Positions 9,231 to 17,216 of a stretch of DNA of 41,521 nt are shown one piece after another. Below the pieces are notes generated by a model. That model did no database searches. It saw only the letters and a program-made list of their open reading frames with translations, and was not told the DNA's origin. How positions within the stretch are numbered: position 1 is the stretch's first letter; each line of letters starts with the position of its first letter. This DNA comes from Bacteroidales bacterium (lineage in GTDB: Bacteria; Bacteroidota; Bacteroidia; Bacteroidales; WCHB1-69): positions 1 to 41,521 of the forward strand of contig JAGCFD010000065.1 in assembly GCA_017650305.1 (NCBI GenBank), written 5' to 3'. The position numbers were made by a program, and so were the translations under genes.

Positions 9231-10408
9231 TGTTCTGGGACGAGAAGACTCTGCAATATGTGATGGCACATGCGGACGACGATGTGTCCCGTCTCGCTTT
9301 GCAACCGGCTCCCGCAGGCGTGAACCTCGCCTTTGCCCTGCAACAAATCAAGGGACGTCAGAAAGCCCAGGAGAAACTGCCGGATTTCTTTGCCTGTCAG
9401 GAGATAGTGTATCCTCCGACCGTCAATATGGAACAATGCTCATCCACTCTCACGGCCCAGTACAAAGCGTCATTGGTGGCTGGTGTTACCTTCGCCGACC
9501 TTAGCGGTGGCTTCGGGGTGGATACATTCCAACTCTCCACACGTTTCTCCCATGGCTTTTATGTGGAACCCAATGAAAGCTTGGCACAGATGGTCCAGCA
9601 CAATATGGGTGTGATGGGTATTCATAATGTGGAGATGTTGACAGAAACGATGGAACGGGCGTTGCCTGCAATTGGCACCGTTGATTGGCTCTACGTGGAT
9701 CCATCGCGGCGCGACACCCATGGGCAGCGGGTCGTCGGTCTGGCGCAGTGCGTGCCCGATGTGGTCGCGAACAAGGCTCCGCTGCTGGAAAAAGCCTCCA
9801 AGGGAATTATGCTGAAGCTATCACCCATGTTGGATATCCGCGAGGCGTTACGACTGCTGCCTGAGACCACTGCGGTGCATGTGGTGGCCGTGCATGGAGA
9901 ATGTAAGGAACTTCTATTCCTCTTGGCAAAAGAGGCACAACCGCTGACTTATACGGCTGTTAACATGGGCAAGAGTGAGACGCAATGCTTCTGTTTCACT
10001 CCCGAAGAGGAAGCACAAGCGGTCCCGACTTGGGCAGGGAAAGTCGGAGAATACCTGTATGAACCCAATGCCGCAATCATGAAGGCTGGAGGGTACAAGA
10101 TATTGACAAGTCGCTATCCCGTTTGCAAGCTTGGCCCGAGCACACATCTCTATACGGCCGACGAGATGCTGCAGTCGTTCCCCGGCCGCTGTTTTCGAGT
10201 GCTCATTACCATGCCCTTCCACAAATCCGCGATTCGTGGTCTGACAGCAGAGTTGGGAAAAGCCAATGTGGCGGTGCGCAACTTCCCGCTCACTGCCGAT
10301 GAACTCCGCAACCGCTTGAAGATTCGAGACGGTGGCAACACTTTCATCATCGGCACCACAATCGGGAAAGAGGAAAAGGTGTTGGTGGTGGCGGAAATGA
10401 TGCGATAA
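9227..10408 (+). CDS. PG_1098-type SAM-dependent methyltransferase with THUMP-like domain
   Basis: The 393-residue product has a Rossmann methyltransferase core with motif I DLSGGFGVDTF near residue 91, an acidic end of the next strand (YVEPNE), and motif IV as DPSRRD near residue 158. The C-terminal half resembles the THUMP-like domain seen in Porphyromonas PG_1098 homologues, which suggests an RNA substrate; the target base is not known to me. The gene starts within the mfd stop codon (ATGA). An alternative ATG at 9230 would shorten it by one residue. It ends 9 bp before the convergent AlgX-like gene without an evident terminator. Confidence 0.82.
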   Translation: MMFWDEKTLQYVMAHADDDVSRLALQPAPAGVNLAFALQQIKGRQKAQEKLPDFFACQEIVYPPTVNMEQCSSTLTAQYKASLVAGVTFADLSGGFGVDTFQLSTRFSHGFYVEPNESLAQMVQHNMGVMGIHNVEMLTETMERALPAIGTVDWLYVDPSRRDTHGQRVVGLAQCVPDVVANKAPLLEKASKGIMLKLSPMLDIREALRLLPETTAVHVVAVHGECKELLFLLAKEAQPLTYTAVNMGKSETQCFCFTPEEEAQAVPTWAGKVGEYLYEPNAAIMKAGGYKILTSRYPVCKLGPSTHLYTADEMLQSFPGRCFRVLITMPFHKSAIRGLTAELGKANVAVRNFPLTADELRNRLKIRDGGNTFIIGTTIGKEEKVLVVAEMMR

Positions 10409-10417
10409 GCCTGCCGA

Positions 10418-11533
10418 TTACCGTAAAAGACTATCAAGAGCCCTCCAAGAGAACTTCTTTAAGCCTGGCGTAGTGCTCATGATGAGGAAAATGTCCGTTT
10501 TCTCTATCTCGTCTTTCATATTTAAATCATCGGTAATGGTCTCTGTCGTGTAACTCTCGGGGTAAACGGTATGGTTGTAGTACCAGAAACTACCATTAAA
10601 ACAGAATTGCTGAATTCCCATGTTGAAGATGGCCCAGTAGTAGCTGTCGGCAATGACGGTGAGGTGCGGCTTCGGCGCGGTGGTGTCCTCTTCCCAATGC
10701 CATTTTGGATAACAGAGAGGATAACCACGCAGCTGCCTGCCTGCAAGGTTTAGAAGATCCCCTAAGTCGTAGTCCGTTTTTTGGGCCTTCTGGCTGATGG
10801 TATTCTCGTCAATGACGAGTTTTGAAAGGTTATAACCGCATTTTTGATGGAGATAGCGTAAAAGACTGTCGGTGGCGTGCACCATCCCATAGTCGCTCCA
10901 ATGGATGCCGTATTGGGGGTAGAGAGGGTGGGGCGAGCTCTTCTTCTGTGATAGATAATAAGCGTTATAGTCAATGACGTTGATGTTGTTTTGTTTTAAT
11001 AACTGACTGAATACCTTGTAGTTGGAATTGTTGGTCTCCTTCTTCTTAAGAGAGTCCGGAATGTATTCAGGGAAGAAGTCTGCCTTGCTGGGTGCCAAAA
11101 ACACTACGAGGGTTTTGCCCTTTGCCTCTAAAAGGTCTTGCAACTCTTTGGTCTTCTTTACAAGGGACAGGATGGAGTCCCGTCCAATAAAATCGGTGCC
11201 GTAGTATGCATCGATGAAATCCTGCTCATATAGGTAATTCTCTTTTCCAAGCACGACATTCTGCGCGTTGATTTGATGAAATGCTTTGAAACAGAAAAGA
11301 TTGTGCAAACGTACCATGCTGTTGTGGAAGCCGAGGTGCTCGTTGGTGTATGGCTCAAAGGCTGCTTGGAAGGAGCCATCGAACCAGCTTTGTATGGTCA
11401 GGGAGGGCCTCTCGTGAGAAATGTATACGCCGGTCAGCTCCCGTTCGGGAACCAGTCGGGTGAGTGCTTGCAGCAGGGGGAGCATTAGCACGATCAGGAA
11501 AATGATATACAGAACGGTTTTTCTTCCTTTCAT
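10418..11533 (-). CDS. AlgX/DHHW-like accessory protein for surface O-acetylation
   Basis: The 371-residue product has an N-terminal hydrophobic segment (about residues 5-25) and an exported domain. It shows features of the DHHW/AlgX-AlgJ group of SGNH-like proteins: FLAPSKADFFPEY, IHWSDYGMVHATDSLL (the HWS/T motif that carries the catalytic His and Asp region) and VIADSYYWAIF (the GDS-like serine block). These proteins work with MBOAT membrane acyltransferases to move acetyl groups onto exported polysaccharide. The gene lies 4 nt downstream of the MBOAT gene on the same strand, which strongly supports the pairing. The polymer being modified is not encoded here. Confidence 0.8.
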   Translation of the reverse strand: MKGRKTVLYIIFLIVLMLPLLQALTRLVPERELTGVYISHERPSLTIQSWFDGSFQAAFEPYTNEHLGFHNSMVRLHNLFCFKAFHQINAQNVVLGKENYLYEQDFIDAYYGTDFIGRDSILSLVKKTKELQDLLEAKGKTLVVFLAPSKADFFPEYIPDSLKKKETNNSNYKVFSQLLKQNNINVIDYNAYYLSQKKSSPHPLYPQYGIHWSDYGMVHATDSLLRYLHQKCGYNLSKLVIDENTISQKAQKTDYDLGDLLNLAGRQLRGYPLCYPKWHWEEDTTAPKPHLTVIADSYYWAIFNMGIQQFCFNGSFWYYNHTVYPESYTTETITDDLNMKDEIEKTDIFLIMSTTPGLKKFSWRALDSLLR

Positions 11534-11537
11534 GGCG

Positions 11538-12950
11538 TTAAAATTTAAAGTAGATGAAAGGATTGAAGCCGGATGCGCTCAGATAGGACGCTGAGGCGAT
11601 GATGAGCAGCAGTGCGCAGAAAAACGACACGTAGTGTTGCCATTCGGGTCGCTCGGGCGCATAGCAGATGCTTTCGAGCTTTTGTCCGGGTTTGCAGAGG
11701 GTGATGAAGGAGAATACCACAGCCAGACAGAATACGGTGAGGAACTCCGGGGTCAGATGTGCTGCGGAGTGGTGGAAGTCGAATAGCTTGCCAATGTAGA
11801 AAATGGAGTCGCCGAAGAGGTCGTTGCGGAAGAATATCCAGCCTATGGTGACGACTGTGAAGGTGAGCAAAACGCGCAGGATTCCGGGCACTTTGGAGAG
11901 CCATCGGTTCAGGAAGAGCTTGTCGCTGACGATGAATAGTCCGTGCCAGATGCCCCAGATGAGGAAGTTCCATCCGGCCCCGTGCCAGATGCCGCAGACC
12001 ACGAACACGATAGCCAGGTTGAGGTATGTGCGGGCCGGGCTCACGCGGTTGCCGCCGAGAGGAATGTAGAGGTAGTCCTTGAGCCATGCCCCAAGCGTGA
12101 TGTGCCACCGCCGCCAAAACTCGCTGATACTCTGCGATGTATATGGATTATTGAAGTTCTCGGGGAATTTGAATCCTAACAGGTATCCCAAGCCGATAGC
12201 CATGTCGGAGTAGCCGCTGAAGTCAAAGTAAATCTGGAAAGAGTAGGCGAGGGCGGCCATGCGGGCGACGGTGCCCGTGACCTGTTCGTGCGGAAGCGCA
12301 TAAAACAGGTCCACCTGCGCGCCTATGATGTTGGCGATGAGTACCTTCTTTGCCAGTCCGAGCGCAAACCGATATACGCCGTACAGCTTGTTGTCGATGG
12401 TGTCGTTGTGTCGGCGGTCTTCAATGTCGTCCGCTATGGTGTTGAATCGTACAATGGGACCGGCGATCAGCTGGGGGAACATCAGGATGTAGAGCAGGTA
12501 GTCGTGGAGGTGGCGCAGCGGCGCATGCACCCGGCGGTAGACATCGATGGTGTAGGTCAGCGACTGGAAAGTGAAGAAGGAGATGCCAATGGGCAGCGCC
12601 ACCTCCATCCAGGCCACAGGCTTGAGGTTGACAGCATCCAACAGATGGTTCAGATTGTCAATGAAGAAGTTGGCATATTTGAAGTAGGCGAGAAGGCCGA
12701 GATTCAAAAGCAGGGAGAGCACGAGTCCCACTTTCCGGTGCTGGGTCTGCCGGCTCATATTCCTGACGATGTAGAAGTTGAGGATTAAAGAGCCTAACAG
12801 GATGAAGATGAATTTTGGCGCGCCCCACGCGTAGAAGGCGAGGCTGGCCAAGAGCAGGACAAGGTTCTTCCATCTTGCCGGTGTCAGGTGGTAGACCACC
12901 AGAAACAAGGCTAAGAAGATGAAAAGGAAGAGTGTGCTGCTAAAAACCAT
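11538..12950 (-). CDS. MBOAT-family membrane O-acyltransferase (AlgI-like)
   Basis: This 470-residue protein spans the membrane many times and carries the MBOAT signatures: FFTFQSLTYTIDVYRR, FPQLIAGPIVRF, FDFSGYSDMAIGLG, FWRRWHITLGAWLKDYLYIPLGG and the invariant histidine region CGIWHGAGWNFLIWG. AlgI/PatA/DltB-type MBOATs carry acetyl groups across the membrane for transfer to extracellular glycans. It begins at ATG 12950, 20 nt after its own -7 box, and is followed at once by the AlgX-like gene, forming a two-gene unit. Confidence 0.93.
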   Translation of the reverse strand: MVFSSTLFLFIFLALFLVVYHLTPARWKNLVLLLASLAFYAWGAPKFIFILLGSLILNFYIVRNMSRQTQHRKVGLVLSLLLNLGLLAYFKYANFFIDNLNHLLDAVNLKPVAWMEVALPIGISFFTFQSLTYTIDVYRRVHAPLRHLHDYLLYILMFPQLIAGPIVRFNTIADDIEDRRHNDTIDNKLYGVYRFALGLAKKVLIANIIGAQVDLFYALPHEQVTGTVARMAALAYSFQIYFDFSGYSDMAIGLGYLLGFKFPENFNNPYTSQSISEFWRRWHITLGAWLKDYLYIPLGGNRVSPARTYLNLAIVFVVCGIWHGAGWNFLIWGIWHGLFIVSDKLFLNRWLSKVPGILRVLLTFTVVTIGWIFFRNDLFGDSIFYIGKLFDFHHSAAHLTPEFLTVFCLAVVFSFITLCKPGQKLESICYAPERPEWQHYVSFFCALLLIIASASYLSASGFNPFIYFKF

Positions 12951-12969
12951 ATTTTTTACTTTGAAGCGG

Positions 12970-12977
12970 CAAAAATA
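12970..12977 (-). promoter_or_regulatory. -7 box for the MBOAT operon
   Basis: TATTTTTG on the minus strand lies 20 nt before the MBOAT start. It is 13 bp from the divergent box at 12991-12998, so the two promoters probably overlap and could compete. Confidence 0.65.
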
Positions 12978-12990
12978 CGTAAAAATAGAT

Positions 12991-12998
12991 TATCTTTG
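12991..12998 (+). promoter_or_regulatory. -7 box for malic enzyme
   Basis: TATCTTTG followed by CG is an excellent TAnnTTTG match and lies 20 nt before the chosen ATG at 13018. It decides against the longer reading from 12919, which would run through both promoters and the neighbouring gene start. Confidence 0.7.
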
Positions 12999-13017
12999 CG
13001 CCCTAATTTTTTCAGAT

Positions 13018-14472
13018 ATGACAGACCAGATTCTTTCTATGGACGATTTGGATGCTTTGTTTCCAAAAGATTTTACCGAAGCGCAAAAGGCGAAAGCCAA
13101 AACGCTGTTTTATAAACGACTCTCTTTGAAGGCGCACCATTTTTATGGCGGCAAGATGCAGACCTTGCCGAAGGCGCCGGTATACGGTTTCAACTGGTTC
13201 AACGTCTGGTACACGCCGGGCGTGTCAGCCGTCTCCACCACCATCCGAGACGACAATGACGCCTCCTTCCTGCTGAGCAACCGTGCCCAGATGGTGGCGG
13301 TGGTCAGCGACAGCACCCGCGTGCTGGGCGATGGCGACTGCACCCCTCCTGGTGGCCTGGGTGTCATGGAAGGCAAGGCCATGCTGATGAAATACCTCGG
13401 AGGCGTGGACGCCGTGCCCCTCTGTATCGACAGTCGAGACGAGAACGGTCAGCACCAGCCCGAGAAAATCATCGAGTTCGTCAAGATGGTGCAGCACAGC
13501 TTCGGCGCTGTCAACTTGGAAGACATTTCCCAGCCGAACTGCTACAAGGTGCTGGACGATCTGCGCGAGGCCTGCGACATCCCCGTGTGGCACGATGACG
13601 CGCAAGGCACCGCCTGTGTGACCCTCGCCGGCATCCTCAATGCGTTGAAGCTGACCGACAAGAAGATCGGCGATGTGAAGATCGTGCTCTATGGCGCCGG
13701 CGCTGCCAACACCAGCATCGCACGCCTGCTCATCTCCGACGGCGCCAACCCCGCCAACGTCGTCATCTTCGACAGCAAGGGCACCCTGCACGATGGTAGG
13801 GAAGACTGCCGTCAAGATACCCGCTACTACCGCAAGTGGGAACTCTGCCAGACAACCAACAAGCAGCATCTCATGACCGAGGAGGAGGCCTTCCGCGGCG
13901 CAGATGTGCTCGTGGCCCTCTCCAAGCCGGGTCCCGACACCATCAAGAAGGAGTGGATCTCCCTCATGGCCGAGAAGTCTATCGTCTTCTGCTGCTCCAA
14001 CCCCGTGCCCGAGATCTATCCATACGAAGCTAAGGAGGCAGGCGCCTACATCGTGGCCACCGGTCGCGGCGACTTCCCCAACCAGGTCAACAACTCGATG
14101 TGCTTCCCCGCCATCCTGAAGGGCACCCTGCTGGTCTCCGCCCGCAAGATCACCGACGAGATGGCCATCTGCGCCGCTCACTCTATCGCCGACTATGCTG
14201 AACGTCAAGGCATTAACACAGAACACATCATGCCGACCATGATGGATACCGACATGTTCCCCACCGTGGCCGCCGATGTGGCCATGAAGGCTATCAGCCA
14301 AGGCGTGGCCCGCAAACAACGCACCTGGCAAGAGGTGTATGATATCGCCTCTCATGACATCGCCGAGACAAGACGCATAGTGGATGATATGCAACGGGAG
14401 GGAATCATCCCGACATTCCCCGCTGACGAAATCGTCAACATCATGCATGAAGTCTGTGAGGAGGTTCGCTAA
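13018..14472 (+). CDS. Malic enzyme (oxaloacetate-decarboxylating malate dehydrogenase)
   Basis: The 484-residue product converts malate to pyruvate and CO2 with reduction of NAD(P). Motifs include YTPGVSAV near residue 66, VMEGKAML with the catalytic lysine near 120, the metal-binding EDISQPNCYKVLDDL and PVWHDDAQGTA, and a dinucleotide fold YGAGAANTSIARLL. It is the short single-enzyme form, without the phosphotransacetylase-like tail that the long malic enzyme common in this phylum carries. The segment before the catalytic lysine (RVLGDGDCTPPGGLG) differs from the usual VLGLGNIGP pattern. The TAA stop shares a base with the ATG of the next gene. Cofactor preference cannot be decided. Confidence 0.9.
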   Translation: MTDQILSMDDLDALFPKDFTEAQKAKAKTLFYKRLSLKAHHFYGGKMQTLPKAPVYGFNWFNVWYTPGVSAVSTTIRDDNDASFLLSNRAQMVAVVSDSTRVLGDGDCTPPGGLGVMEGKAMLMKYLGGVDAVPLCIDSRDENGQHQPEKIIEFVKMVQHSFGAVNLEDISQPNCYKVLDDLREACDIPVWHDDAQGTACVTLAGILNALKLTDKKIGDVKIVLYGAGAANTSIARLLISDGANPANVVIFDSKGTLHDGREDCRQDTRYYRKWELCQTTNKQHLMTEEEAFRGADVLVALSKPGPDTIKKEWISLMAEKSIVFCCSNPVPEIYPYEAKEAGAYIVATGRGDFPNQVNNSMCFPAILKGTLLVSARKITDEMAICAAHSIADYAERQGINTEHIMPTMMDTDMFPTVAADVAMKAISQGVARKQRTWQEVYDIASHDIAETRRIVDDMQREGIIPTFPADEIVNIMHEVCEEVR

Positions 14473-15488
14473 TGCTGCCCCTGAAAAACGATATAATATT
14501 CCCCTTCGCCAACCTCGGCTTTCAACTGAAATCGAAAGATTCTTTTCAGTCTAAAGAACATCTTGTCCAACAGCAATATCAGCGCAATCCTTGGTTCACA
14601 CCGGAGTTTTGCGAGTCGTCATGGCAACTTGTTTCGGAGATGCTTGATATTCAGTATCTTAAAAAGAAATTTGATTCTCCTTTTGAACGGTTTCCGGTCA
14701 GAACGGTCGGTGTTGTGCCTGATGGCAGAACGCCAATGTCTGCCTTTGCCGACATGCTCTGTGCGGTGCTGATGGGATTCGACTGTGTGGTGAAGCAACA
14801 TCCACAAGACGATGTCCTGTTGCCAGATATGATCCGGGAACTTGAAACGCTGGAACCGATGATCCGGGGACGTATGCGCGTGGTTGAGAAACTGCCCCAT
14901 TGCGACGCGGTTGTCGTGAATGAGATGGAGAACCACCAGGCCGTCTGGGACTATTATCTGAAGGATGTCCCACACCTGATACGCCCTTGCCAAGGCTCTG
15001 TCGCGGTGCTGACGGGAGAAGAGTCTGAAGAGGACTTGCTGAAGTTGTCAACAGATATGGTCCGCTTCTTCGGTCGTGCCCGTCAGTCTGTCAGAACTAT
15101 TTATGTTCCAGATGGTTATGATTTTGTTCCATTGCTTCAAGCTGTCAAAAAGCAGAGCGTGTCCATCCAACAGCATCATCAGTTCCTGAATCATCTCGAA
15201 TACCAAAAGTCCATCCGCCTCATGAGTAAACAGTACTACATGGATGCAGGCACCTTTTTATTGGTGCAGCAAACACAAGAAATCCCTCCTGTTGGCGTTA
15301 TCCATTATGCGTTTTACTCAGATGCTGATGACCTGAAGGGTCGAATCAACTATGCTTCCAGAAATGTTTATCTCGTTGATTGTAAGGTAGATGTTCTTGA
15401 ATGCGGGGCTGGCTTCGGCCATGTTTTTCAACCCGATCGGTATTTGGATGAAACGTGCTCTTTTCTTAAAAATCTCATAGGATTATGA
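14472..15488 (+). CDS. LuxC-like acyl-CoA reductase
   Basis: The 338-residue protein resembles the acyl-CoA reductase (LuxC) family of Bacteroidota. Features include an N-terminal FANLG segment, VRTVGVVPDGRTPMSAF, DAVVVNEMEN, and a region FFGRARQSVRTIYVP, where homologues known to me read roughly FGxxCRNVxKLYVP. The cysteine expected there appears to be missing, so activity as an acyl-CoA reductase is in doubt. It starts within the malic-enzyme stop (TAATG) and ends in an ATGA overlap with the histidine kinase, so all three are likely cotranscribed and coupled. The substrate is not evident. Confidence 0.72.
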   Translation: MLPLKNDIIFPFANLGFQLKSKDSFQSKEHLVQQQYQRNPWFTPEFCESSWQLVSEMLDIQYLKKKFDSPFERFPVRTVGVVPDGRTPMSAFADMLCAVLMGFDCVVKQHPQDDVLLPDMIRELETLEPMIRGRMRVVEKLPHCDAVVVNEMENHQAVWDYYLKDVPHLIRPCQGSVAVLTGEESEEDLLKLSTDMVRFFGRARQSVRTIYVPDGYDFVPLLQAVKKQSVSIQQHHQFLNHLEYQKSIRLMSKQYYMDAGTFLLVQQTQEIPPVGVIHYAFYSDADDLKGRINYASRNVYLVDCKVDVLECGAGFGHVFQPDRYLDETCSFLKNLIGL

Positions 15489-17020
15489 AGAAACGAATAG
15501 TAGTATCTTTATTCTTAGTGATTATCATCACCACCTTTTTCTTGATTTTCGCCATTTTCAAATTATACACGGAGGCGGAGAAGGTGCAGCGCAGCATCTT
15601 TGTGAATGAGGTGCTGACGGCTGGCAATAATGTCGTGGATCAGATTGATGCCATCCTGAAAAACGACACCTTGATGCCGGTGGCAGACTCTACGCTTACG
15701 GAATCCATTGATACTACCGATGTGGTCTCGGTCCAACACTCCCGTAAGTTCTTGTTGGACTCTACCAATAATCAACCCATAGGGGTGATCATGACGGAAA
15801 TCTACATCAAGGAGGACAATGCCCGGGTTGTTTCCAATGATACCACCTACTTCAGCGAATCTTTCAGAATGCTGTTCCCGCTGTACAAGGATCCCTGGTC
15901 TCCCAAAAAGCAGGAGAATGTCCCCGAGAGCTTTCTTGAGAAAGTGGATGTCAACATGGTGCAACTCGACAGCACCACAAAGGCTATCCTGAATCCCAGC
16001 TTCTTGAAAGATTTGATCAAAGAGGCTCTGAGGGAAGAGGCCATCGAGGCGAAGTTCGATTTCGCATTGTATAATGCCTTTACCACTGAGTTCGTGGTGG
16101 AGCCGACCTCCATGCCTCGTGAGATCATGCTCAAGAGTGATTACGTGTTTCGTCTGAAATATAACGAGAAGGTCAGTTCGCCTCATTACATCATTCTCTA
16201 TTTCCCTGGCGAGCGCGGAATCTTCCTTCAACGCATGAGCACCATCGTGATCATGATCTTGTGTCTCGTTTTTCTTGTCTCCGCCATCTCTTTAGTGTCA
16301 CTGCTTTCCATGTATCGCCAGAAGAAAGTATCTGAGGTGACCAACGAGTTCGTTGACAATATGACGCATGAGTTCAAGACCCCAATCTCCACCATCTCCT
16401 TGGCTTGCGAGGCGATGGGGGACTCTGTCACGAAGAGTGACCCTGAATTGCAAGCCACCTACGTCAACATTATCCGGGATGAAAATGAGCGTCTCCAGGC
16501 CATGGTGACGAACATCTTGCAGATTGCGCAGCTGAAAAAAGGGCAGATCAAGATGAATGTGGAGTTGCTGGATATGCATGAGCTGATTCACAAGGTTGTA
16601 GACAGCATAGCGCTGCTCGTGAACAGCAATGACGGCAACTTGAACTTGGCCTTGAATGCGGATAACTACAAGATCTTCGGCGACAAAGAACATCTGACCA
16701 ATGTGCTGGTTAACCTTGTGGAGAATGCCATCAAGTACACAGAAGAGAAACCTGAAATACTCATTAACACACTCTCTAACGAGAAATACTTTATGCTGTC
16801 GGTCACAGATAACGGCATTGGGATTCCGAAGAAGTCGCTGGGCGAGATATTCAACAACTTCTATCGTGTGCCCAGCGGCAATGTGCACAATGTGAAAGGC
16901 TATGGCCTTGGCTTGGGATATGTGAAGAAGATTGTCACTCTGCATAAAGGAAAGATCGAGGTTCAGAGTATAGAAGGGAAGGGGAGTACTTTTATGATCT
17001 CGCTGCCGTTTAAGAAGTGA
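15485..17020 (+). CDS. Sensor histidine kinase (RprX-like)
   Basis: The 511-residue protein has a first membrane segment at about residues 5-26, a sensor domain of about 220 residues outside the cytoplasm and a second membrane segment at about 252-275. The phosphoacceptor helix carries FVDNMTHEFKTPIST with His295. The ATPase domain contains VLVNLVENAIKYTEE (N box), VTDNGIGIPKK (G1) and GYGLGLGYVKK (G2). This layout resembles RprX of Bacteroides. No response regulator is adjacent; the nearest lies at 36896-37672. It overlaps the acyl-CoA reductase by ATGA, which suggests that the sensed cue relates to that metabolism. Confidence 0.92.
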   Translation: MKKRIVVSLFLVIIITTFFLIFAIFKLYTEAEKVQRSIFVNEVLTAGNNVVDQIDAILKNDTLMPVADSTLTESIDTTDVVSVQHSRKFLLDSTNNQPIGVIMTEIYIKEDNARVVSNDTTYFSESFRMLFPLYKDPWSPKKQENVPESFLEKVDVNMVQLDSTTKAILNPSFLKDLIKEALREEAIEAKFDFALYNAFTTEFVVEPTSMPREIMLKSDYVFRLKYNEKVSSPHYIILYFPGERGIFLQRMSTIVIMILCLVFLVSAISLVSLLSMYRQKKVSEVTNEFVDNMTHEFKTPISTISLACEAMGDSVTKSDPELQATYVNIIRDENERLQAMVTNILQIAQLKKGQIKMNVELLDMHELIHKVVDSIALLVNSNDGNLNLALNADNYKIFGDKEHLTNVLVNLVENAIKYTEEKPEILINTLSNEKYFMLSVTDNGIGIPKKSLGEIFNNFYRVPSGNVHNVKGYGLGLGYVKKIVTLHKGKIEVQSIEGKGSTFMISLPFKK

Positions 17021-17037
17021 TTAGAGATCAATTTTCA

Positions 17038-17092
17038 GTTAGAAGTTAGAAGGTTGGAAGGTTAATGGGTTAAGAGGTTAATAGGTTATGAG
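17038..17092 (+). repeat. Degenerate 7-8 bp tandem repeat, G-rich strand
   Basis: Seven successive units begin with GTT: GTTAGAA, GTTAGAAG, GTTGGAAG, GTTAATGG, GTTAAGAG, GTTAATAG and GTTATGAG, mostly 8 bp apart. The array sits just after the histidine kinase stop and faces a second array of near-complementary units at 17110-17144. Confidence 0.85.
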
Positions 17093-17109
17093 TTTAGTGT
17101 CAAGGCCAT

Positions 17110-17144
17110 AGCTAACAGCTAACAGCCAATAGCCAATAGCCATT
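17110..17144 (-). repeat. 7-bp tandem repeat in inverted orientation
   Basis: Five 7-bp units follow each other exactly: AGCTAAC twice, AGCCAAT twice and AGCCATT once. Read on the minus strand they become GTTAGCT and ATTGGCT, similar to the units of 17038-17092, so the two arrays form a loose inverted repeat. Confidence 0.85.
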
Positions 17145-17187
17145 TCAGCGTAATGCGTTTTTCGCTGCCGTAATACAATTTTTTTTG

Positions 17188-17195
17188 TATTTTTG
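17188..17195 (+). promoter_or_regulatory. -7 box for yidC
   Basis: TATTTTTG followed by CAGCC matches TAnnTTTG and lies 21 nt before the ATG at 17217. It supports that start over an in-frame ATG at 17193, which would lie inside the box. Confidence 0.7.
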
Positions 17196-17216
17196 CAGCC
17201 AATTTTATTTATTAGT

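Noticed and set aside
6921-9269. A 782-residue reading frame antisense to mfd
   Set aside because: It mirrors mfd's codon pattern, has His/Leu-rich composition with no recognisable domain, and mfd is complete with all motifs.
12919-13017. N-terminal extension of malic enzyme
   Set aside because: It would cross both divergent -7 boxes and overlap the start of the MBOAT gene; the ATG at 13018 gives the normal family N-terminus.
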